Assembly: GCA_964613075.1 (NCBI GenBank)
Contig: CAZTFV010000003.1
Span: 1-53,972, forward strand
DNA from: CAYWEP01 sp964613075
GTDB taxonomy: Bacteria > Patescibacteriota > Microgenomatia > Levybacterales > UBA12049
Direction of reading: 5' to 3'
Length of the DNA stretch: 53,972 nucleotides
In this document: positions 48,734 to 53,972 of the stretch, piece by piece
Layout of the letters: every line of letters begins with the position of its first letter
Position numbering within the stretch: position 1 is the first letter of the stretch
Notes under the pieces: generated by a model
Told to the model about the DNA's origin: nothing
Databases searched by the model: none
The model's input: only the letters and a program-made list of their open reading frames with translations
Translations under genes and position numbers: made by a program

Positions 48734-51097
48734 TTAAAATTTCAAATGGAAAATTTGCTGGAAGAAGGGAGTTGTAGTTATAATCATTTGTAAAAGAAGC
48801 GTGAGGATTACCCCAAAAATGAGAAGCTTGTTTATTCGCAAGAGTGATTGGCCCCGAATGACAAAAGCGAGGACCATATGGGAAAATACGAGGAGATTGA
48901 AGAGAATGGTTCTGGCGTGTACTTCAGAGAGAGATTTGAGTAATGAGCTGTAGACGAACAGTAACAGCATAGTAATACCAAATCCTATTGTGACAATGAC
49001 AAGCATCCGGTTGCCGGTAAGAATGGGAATTTTCGGATTACGCGGATGCTGATTGATGAGCTTTGGATTTTTGTTATCGGTTGCCAAAGCGAGTGCCGGT
49101 AAGCCGTCTGTAACGAGGTTGATCCAGAGGATTTGCGTTGGGAGAAGCGGGGACGGGAGGCCGGCAATGCTTGAAAAGAAAACGAGAGCTATTTCTGAAA
49201 GATTGCCTGCGAGCAGGTAGGTAATAGCCTTCGCAATATTTTGATAAATCACGCGGCCTTCTTCGACAGCTTTTATTAACGTAGCAAAGTTATCATCACT
49301 TAAGACGATATCGCTTGCTTCTTTGGCAACATCCGTGCCTGACTCACCCATGGCAACGCCGACATCGGCTTTTTTGAGGGCAAGAGCGTCATTGACGCCG
49401 TCTCCGGTGACGCCGACGATATAGCCTTGTTTTTGCAGTAGCGTAGCTAAGCGTAATTTGTCCTCGGGCTTCGTGCGGGCAAAAATGCTTGTCTTTAGGA
49501 TGAGTTGTGAAAGCTCCCCATCGGAAATCTTTTCTAAATCTTCTCCTGTTAGGATATCTTCATCTTTTTCGATGAGTCCTATTTCGCGGCCTATAGCAAG
49601 GGCTGTCAACTCGTTATCGCCTGTTACCATTATGGTTCTGATGCCTGCATTTTTTGCCTGCTCTATGGAGCGTACGACCTCTGGTCGAGGCGGATCATTG
49701 ATACCGATAATGCCTAAAAATTCTAAGCCCTGCTCCAGTTCGTGGCGTTTGCGGGTATGGGCTTGATCGTCGATTTTTGTGCCGAATGCGACAACGCGCA
49801 GTCCTTCTTTGGCAAATGCTGCAAAATGTGATTCAATTGCTTGTTTCTCCGGTTGCGAAAGATTGCTTGCGGCAAGGACTGCTTCAGGAGCACCGCGGAC
49901 GAAAACATATTTTTTTCCATTTTTCTCCCAGACGGTTGTAATCATTTTGGATCTGGCGTCAAAGACATGCTCATCAATTATGGCGCCTTTTTTTATTTCT
50001 TCATCAATTGCGGGATCTTGCTGTCTGGCAAAGGTAAGAAGCGCGCCGTCTGTTCTGTCTCCGGCAATGTCAAAGGCACCTCCCTTGCCTTTTTGGATGA
50101 CTGAAGCGGTATTGCCAAGCAGTGCGGCAAAGAGGATATTTTTGAGTTGCTCTTTTTGCCTGGCCCAGACCCTTTTTACCCGCATCCTGTTTTGCGTAAG
50201 CGTTCCTGTTTTATCAACTAAGATAACTTGGACTGCACCAAGTGTCTCAACGGCTGGCATACTGCGGACAATTGCTTTTTGGCGCGCCATACGATTGGTG
50301 CCGATAGCAAGCGCAACGGTAATAACGGCAGGTAGCCCTTCTGGTATTGCGGCAACGCCGATACTTACGGCAACAAGAATAACGGGGATAAGGCTTCCCC
50401 CTTTTACAATCCCAAGCGGAATAAGGAGAAGTGCAGTAATGAGCACAAGTAAGGAAAGGAATTTGCCTAATGTATCGAGTTGTTTCTGCAGCGGTGTTTT
50501 TTCCGGTTTGATCGTGGCGAGGGTTTGTGCGATTTGGCCAAAATGGGTATTCAGGCCGGTTTTTTCAACAACCATACGCCCTTTGCCTTTGGTAACAAGC
50601 GTTCCGAAGAAGAGTTGGTCTCCTTTTTGCTTGGCAACGGGCAGAGATTCGCCTGTCAGCAAAGATTCATCGACCTCGACGCTGAAGGACTGCGACAATC
50701 GACAATCCGCAGCGATTCGGTCCCCTTCTGAGAAGACAATGATATCTCTCGGTACCAAAAGATTGGTCGGCAGTTCTTGCTCTATGCCATCACGAAGTAC
50801 TCTGACAAGAGGGATAGCGTATGATTTTAGCTTTTCGAGTGCTTTTTCGGCCCGGTATTCTTGGAAGAAGCCGAATATGCCATTGAGGAGAATAATTGCG
50901 AAAATAAAAAACGCATCAACGATGTCATGTAGGAAATAGGAGAAAAAAGCTGCCAGTAAAAGAACGACGTTGATGAAGCTTGGGAATTGGGACAGGAATA
51001 GCCTGATGGCAGAGAATGATTCTTTTGTGGGGATTTCATTCGGGCCTATCTGATCGAAAATGGATTGAGCTTGAGCAGTTGACAGTCCTTTTTCCAT
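48734..51097 (-). CDS. P-type cation-transporting ATPase, probably Ca2+
   Basis: 787 aa. N-terminal cation ATPase domain (GLSTAQAQSIFDQIGPNEIP), TGES loop in LLTGESLPVAK, phosphorylation site VDKTGTLTQNRM, nucleotide-binding ARSKMITTVWEK and hinge TGDGVNDALALKKADVGVAMG. Residues matching SERCA Ca2+ ligands are present: AIPEGLPAV in TM4, LAGNLSEIALVFF in TM5 and WINLVTDGLPALAL in TM6, favouring Ca2+ over Na+/K+. About 10 membrane helices. Third gene of the minus-strand run below the hydrolase and membrane-protein genes. Confidence 0.9.
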   Translation of the reverse strand: MEKGLSTAQAQSIFDQIGPNEIPTKESFSAIRLFLSQFPSFINVVLLLAAFFSYFLHDIVDAFFIFAIILLNGIFGFFQEYRAEKALEKLKSYAIPLVRVLRDGIEQELPTNLLVPRDIIVFSEGDRIAADCRLSQSFSVEVDESLLTGESLPVAKQKGDQLFFGTLVTKGKGRMVVEKTGLNTHFGQIAQTLATIKPEKTPLQKQLDTLGKFLSLLVLITALLLIPLGIVKGGSLIPVILVAVSIGVAAIPEGLPAVITVALAIGTNRMARQKAIVRSMPAVETLGAVQVILVDKTGTLTQNRMRVKRVWARQKEQLKNILFAALLGNTASVIQKGKGGAFDIAGDRTDGALLTFARQQDPAIDEEIKKGAIIDEHVFDARSKMITTVWEKNGKKYVFVRGAPEAVLAASNLSQPEKQAIESHFAAFAKEGLRVVAFGTKIDDQAHTRKRHELEQGLEFLGIIGINDPPRPEVVRSIEQAKNAGIRTIMVTGDNELTALAIGREIGLIEKDEDILTGEDLEKISDGELSQLILKTSIFARTKPEDKLRLATLLQKQGYIVGVTGDGVNDALALKKADVGVAMGESGTDVAKEASDIVLSDDNFATLIKAVEEGRVIYQNIAKAITYLLAGNLSEIALVFFSSIAGLPSPLLPTQILWINLVTDGLPALALATDNKNPKLINQHPRNPKIPILTGNRMLVIVTIGFGITMLLLFVYSSLLKSLSEVHARTILFNLLVFSHMVLAFVIRGQSLLRINKLLIFGVILTLLLQMIITTTPFFQQIFHLKF

Positions 51098-51117
51098 GGC
51101 AGACTTTTATTGTAACA

Positions 51118-52869
51118 CTACTGGCAGTTTTGCTGGAAGCGGCTCAAAAAAACAGTGTAGGCAGGATCTTTTTTGTTGGCCATGAGGATACTAAGGTTAT
51201 AAAGTATCGGGCAGTTATTCGGATCAATGCTTAGGATTTCTTCATGCATGTCTTGCTCTTTTTCAACCCAGCCTACTGCATTGAAGAAACTTGCCAATTG
51301 AAGGAGCGAGCGAAGATTTTGCGGATCATAATTGCTGATTTTTGCTGTGTTTTCAGTCATGGCGAAGCGTTTGATGACAGAGGCATTTTTCGGATGTTTC
51401 TTTACCAGAATTACCACATAGTCATCCAGGTAAATCATTGTCCAGTTTTCATTTTCCACAATGTGCCTGAGAAATTTTTTTGCCCATGGAGTCTGATCCG
51501 TGTGCGCGAAGAAAATAGTGTTGAAGCCATATTGTTCGTCGACTGCTGTAAATAATTCTTTCTTTTCTTGCATCGGAATATATACGTCTGTGAAGAAAGC
51601 AGACGGATATTCGCCCGGTCTTCCGTCGAGAAAGACGCGTTCTTTGGGATACAGCCTGTAATCAAGGTAGCTGCCTATATCAAAATTATTAAATAATGGC
51701 CCTTCCAGGTTTTGCGCAAGAAAAAAATCAGCGGCGCGTTCTGCACCCGGCTCAACGCCAGATCCGAGCGTCCTGAGTGTTACCACCTGAGACATTTGCC
51801 AGAGGAGTAACAGTAGTAAGATGCCGGCAAGTATTCTTTTGGTGCGAAGCATAGGGGGAACGGCCGCTGCCACATGTTGTATCAGGCCAATACGTGAGAG
51901 TCGACTGAGACTGAGAGTAAAGGGTATAAAGGTGGTGAAAACGAATAGTGGTAAATTTCGCACCGCAGACGCGCCAAGAACGGTAAAGGCAATACATAGC
52001 AACCAATCAACTACCCGGGTATTTTTTGCCGTAAAGAGCAGACTGCCAAATAACAGGAGTACGGCAATTTTGAAATAACCAATGGACGGCTTGTGAAAGC
52101 CGAGCGATTCCAGCAAAAATATTGATTGGTTTTCTTCAATAGAATACCCGTAGTTCTCAAAGACACGAAAAGGATATGTCGCGCCACTGATACCGTTGGG
52201 ATTTACAAGCGTTACCAATAATGTAGCGCAGAAAACAATTACCAATATACTAGTATATTTAGAGTAGAGGTTGCGACGATGAGTAATCACCGCGTCGACT
52301 AAAAACAATCCAATGATCAGTATGCCGACAATAAAATAGATATGTACATTTACCCATAAGAGCTCAAGTGGAATAAGGAGAAAAATCCATTTGGTAAACC
52401 GCTCTCTGTAACGATAGAGTATGACAATAAAGGCAGCTGTGAAGAGAAAACTGAAAATCTCGGGACGGATATCGGTTCGCTCAAATAAGATTCTGAGGTA
52501 CAGCATCGATACAATTGTTACAGGGATAAGACCGCCCCGCTTAAGCGAGAAGTAGAAAACGAGGGCAAACGCGAGCGTGACCGTAGCTAGGGTAAGTATC
52601 TGCAGAGCAGGAAGTCCGGCAAGCTGAAAAACAAGATAGAATACGACCTCTGAAAGCCAGTGGAGATTGATAAACGGGGAATCTGGATATGTATATGAAA
52701 ATAGGTTTGTCAGCGGGACAGAGCCTGTCTCAAGAATAATCCGTCCTAACAGAAAATGACGTCCCAGGTCTTGTGTCATGGCCGTGACCGTGTGGAAATA
52801 GCCGACGAAAAGCAAGCAAAACACAAGAAACAGGAGGCTGAAATCAATGAGGTTTATTTTTCGCAACAT
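51118..52869 (-). CDS. Large polytopic membrane protein, GT-C-glycosyltransferase-like
   Basis: 583 aa with ~11 hydrophobic helices in the first ~390 residues, then a soluble domain. The first extracytoplasmic loop carries TQDLGRHFLLGRIILETG and INLHWLSEVVFYLVF. The D-x-G-R-H and H-W positions are reminiscent of GT-C membrane glycosyltransferases. The C-terminal part (FLDGRPGEYPSAFF, NENWTMIYLDDYVVILVKK, then TPR-like LRSLLQLASFFNAVGW) is unassigned. It lies 9 bases after the serine hydrolase gene and just upstream of the P-type ATPase. Transfer of a polyprenyl-linked sugar is an inference. Confidence 0.65.
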   Translation of the reverse strand: MLRKINLIDFSLLFLVFCLLFVGYFHTVTAMTQDLGRHFLLGRIILETGSVPLTNLFSYTYPDSPFINLHWLSEVVFYLVFQLAGLPALQILTLATVTLAFALVFYFSLKRGGLIPVTIVSMLYLRILFERTDIRPEIFSFLFTAAFIVILYRYRERFTKWIFLLIPLELLWVNVHIYFIVGILIIGLFLVDAVITHRRNLYSKYTSILVIVFCATLLVTLVNPNGISGATYPFRVFENYGYSIEENQSIFLLESLGFHKPSIGYFKIAVLLLFGSLLFTAKNTRVVDWLLCIAFTVLGASAVRNLPLFVFTTFIPFTLSLSRLSRIGLIQHVAAAVPPMLRTKRILAGILLLLLLWQMSQVVTLRTLGSGVEPGAERAADFFLAQNLEGPLFNNFDIGSYLDYRLYPKERVFLDGRPGEYPSAFFTDVYIPMQEKKELFTAVDEQYGFNTIFFAHTDQTPWAKKFLRHIVENENWTMIYLDDYVVILVKKHPKNASVIKRFAMTENTAKISNYDPQNLRSLLQLASFFNAVGWVEKEQDMHEEILSIDPNNCPILYNLSILMANKKDPAYTVFLSRFQQNCQ

Positions 52870-52878
52870 GCATTTTTC

Positions 52879-53748
52879 TTATTGTCTTTTCTGGTAAAAG
52901 TCGATGATGCTTTTGGCGATTTTGGCAATATTTTGCCTAGCTTCTTCTTCGTTATTGCCTATGTCTGAGGTAAGGACAGCAAGGAAAAAGATATTGCCAT
53001 TACTTTGAATAATACCAACGTCATGCAGGTTCCCGACAGTATCGCCTGTTTTATGGTAGACAATTGATCCTTGCGGGAGGAGCGCAGGTAACCGATCTTC
53101 GATGTCGGTATCTTGCATAAAGCTTAAGAGTTCTTTTGCTTTGGCAAGAGTTGTTATCTGATTATTGTATATTTTATTAAAGAGTATGTACATATCGTAG
53201 GGTGAGGTTTTGTTTTGTTCCATATTGGTTTGGGTAAGTCCGAATTGTTCAATGGTTTTTTGAACAACATCTGCCCCGATTTTATTTGCGATGATGTGCG
53301 CTGCGGTATTGTCAGATTGCTTGAGGGCGAGTTTGGCGAGGGTTTTTAGCGAGTAGGTACTACCCGGTTTCTGGTAGCGAAGTGTGCCTGTGCCGTAATC
53401 CTGAATATCTTCTTTTTGCAGCGTGATTTGTTCGTCAAGATTAACTTTTCCTCTGTTTTCCAGATAGTAAAGAGTTGTGATAATCGGTACTTTCTGGACA
53501 GAGGCGCCGGTAAAAAGTTCTTTTTCAGAAATACCAAAGGTATCACCTGTTGTAAGGTTAGCAAAATAGATGCCGTAATTGCCTTTTTTGTTTTGGATAA
53601 GATTCGCGGTTTCTTTCTTAAGATCAGTGGCGTACGTTTTGGGGTTTGACAAGACGACAAAGCGGGGAAGAAAGGGAAGATTTCTCCCAATAAGGAGAAT
53701 AATAAGCGTGTAGACAACGATAGTAAAGATTTTGCGGAGAGAGTACAT
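52879..53748 (-). CDS. Class A beta-lactamase-fold serine hydrolase
   Basis: 289 aa with an N-terminal membrane anchor or signal (FTIVVYTLIILLIGRNLPF). All three active-site motifs are present: TGASVQKVP (SxxK), LKQSDNTAA (SDN) and YHKTGDTVG (KTG). The omega-loop region reads TNMEQNKTSPYDM rather than the usual ExxLN, so efficient deacylation of beta-lactams is doubtful. A penicillin-binding, D-Ala-processing or other wall enzyme is equally possible. The promoter -10 lies 7 bases before the ATG. Confidence 0.85.
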   Translation of the reverse strand: MYSLRKIFTIVVYTLIILLIGRNLPFLPRFVVLSNPKTYATDLKKETANLIQNKKGNYGIYFANLTTGDTFGISEKELFTGASVQKVPIITTLYYLENRGKVNLDEQITLQKEDIQDYGTGTLRYQKPGSTYSLKTLAKLALKQSDNTAAHIIANKIGADVVQKTIEQFGLTQTNMEQNKTSPYDMYILFNKIYNNQITTLAKAKELLSFMQDTDIEDRLPALLPQGSIVYHKTGDTVGNLHDVGIIQSNGNIFFLAVLTSDIGNNEEEARQNIAKIAKSIIDFYQKRQ

Positions 53749-53755
53749 AGTATCT

Positions 53756-53761
53756 AGTGTA
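53756..53761 (-). promoter_or_regulatory. -10 of the serine hydrolase gene
   Basis: TACACT on the minus strand, 7 bases before the ATG at 53748. Confidence 0.45.
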
Positions 53762-53769
53762 CTACATGA

Positions 53770-53911
53770 AGAATTCCTAAGTCCTAATTTCTAATGTCTA
53801 ATGAATTTTGACATTTGGTCATTTAACATTTTGTCCTTCGACTCCGCTCAGGATGGTTCAGATGGTGAGCTTGTCGAACCATTAGAAATTAGGTATTAGA
53901 AATTAGAAATT
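53770..53911. repeat. Word-armed hairpin with palindromic core
   Basis: Left arm AAGTCCTAATTTCTAATGTC, right arm ATTAGAAATTAGGTATTAGA, with a CCTTCGACTCCGCTCAGGAT / GGTGAGCTTGTCGAACC core. It fills the gap between the two minus-strand genes and supplies the stop of the last one. Confidence 0.65.
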
Positions 53912-53972
53912 TTCGACTCTTGGTCTATACTGCAAGGCTTCCGCGATATGTTCCGGTTTTATCGCATCTGAC
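53903..53972 (-). CDS. C-terminal end of a ComM/YifB-like Mg-chelatase-family ATPase
   Basis: Only 22 codons are inside the window: SDAIKPEHIAEALQYRPRVENF and stop. The segment D-x-I-x-x-x-H-I-A-E-A-L-Q-Y-R is the conserved C-terminal end of ComM/YifB proteins, a hexameric helicase that helps integrate DNA during transformation. The last few residues and the stop lie in the repeat. The rest of the gene is beyond the window. Confidence 0.7.
   Translation of the reverse strand, partial: SDAIKPEHIAEALQYRPRVENF

Noticed and set aside
49779..50939. 386-codon open frame on the plus strand
   Set aside because: It is antisense to the P-type ATPase, which has every family motif; the plus-strand product is low-complexity and has no recognisable features.
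1..53972. tRNA, rRNA or RNase P RNA genes
   Set aside because: Intergenic stretches were read for T-loop (GGTTCGAATCC-like) and other RNA signatures and none was convincing; a tRNAscan-SE or Infernal run would be decisive.

Overview
Kind of organism. The window looks like the replication-origin region of a small-genome bacterium of the Candidate Phyla Radiation (Patescibacteria), most likely the Microgenomates group. That placement is an inference, based on a T4SS-like PrgI/TraC-like/VirB4 cluster with many two-helix pilin-like proteins, a ValRS of only 700 residues, a DUF4012 protein, and short palindromic elements that are translated in frame inside several genes. Three runs of exactly 100 N mark scaffold joins. 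I saw no tRNA, rRNA or CRISPR array.

Layout. 1-1355: a P-loop ATPase with a C-terminal winged helix. 1516-10028: a run of six TrbC/VirB2-like pilin-domain genes and two pilin relics. Two of the six carry large secreted Cys-rich ectodomains. A 27-aa membrane microprotein and three toxin-antitoxin-like modules (hicBA, higBA, DUF433/DUF5615/DUF2283) lie between them. 10231-19790: PrgI-like, TraC-like and VirB4 proteins, then cell-wall hydrolase-like proteins and small membrane proteins. 19793-24900: dnaN and dnaA on the minus strand, facing away from rpmH-rnpA-yidD-yidC-jag, with DnaA boxes marking oriC. 24878-33278: O-antigen ligase-like, DUF4012, DedA, a large unrecognised protein with possible isonitrile-synthase-like segments, and a HAD phosphatase. 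33295-40089: sugar-phosphate enzymes (NagB-like, hexokinase-family, transaldolase, and an fba-fbp-pgk operon) with a vapBC module inserted beside pgk. 40212-48725: a second ATPase/winged-helix protein, valS, a TPR protein, rplY, ruvC, a PIN toxin module, a split ICMT-like gene, ruvA and ruvB. 48734-53748: a P-type Ca2+ ATPase, a large membrane protein and a beta-lactamase-fold serine hydrolase. 53903-53972: the last 22 codons of a ComM-like gene.

How it works together. The left part plausibly encodes a cell-surface or secretion apparatus. VirB4 would energise it, the pilin-like proteins would form the filament or channel, and the muramidase, SLT and M23-like proteins would open the wall. Two neighbouring pilins share 219 identical bases around a divergent segment, which suggests gene conversion or recent duplication. 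The middle is the conserved origin neighbourhood. The right part combines gluconeogenic/glycolytic enzymes with Holliday-junction processing.

Expression. Many first genes of transcription units have a -10 hexamer only 6-9 bases before the start codon, which predicts leaderless mRNAs. A few internal genes have a Shine-Dalgarno sequence. Several starts below were moved for this reason.
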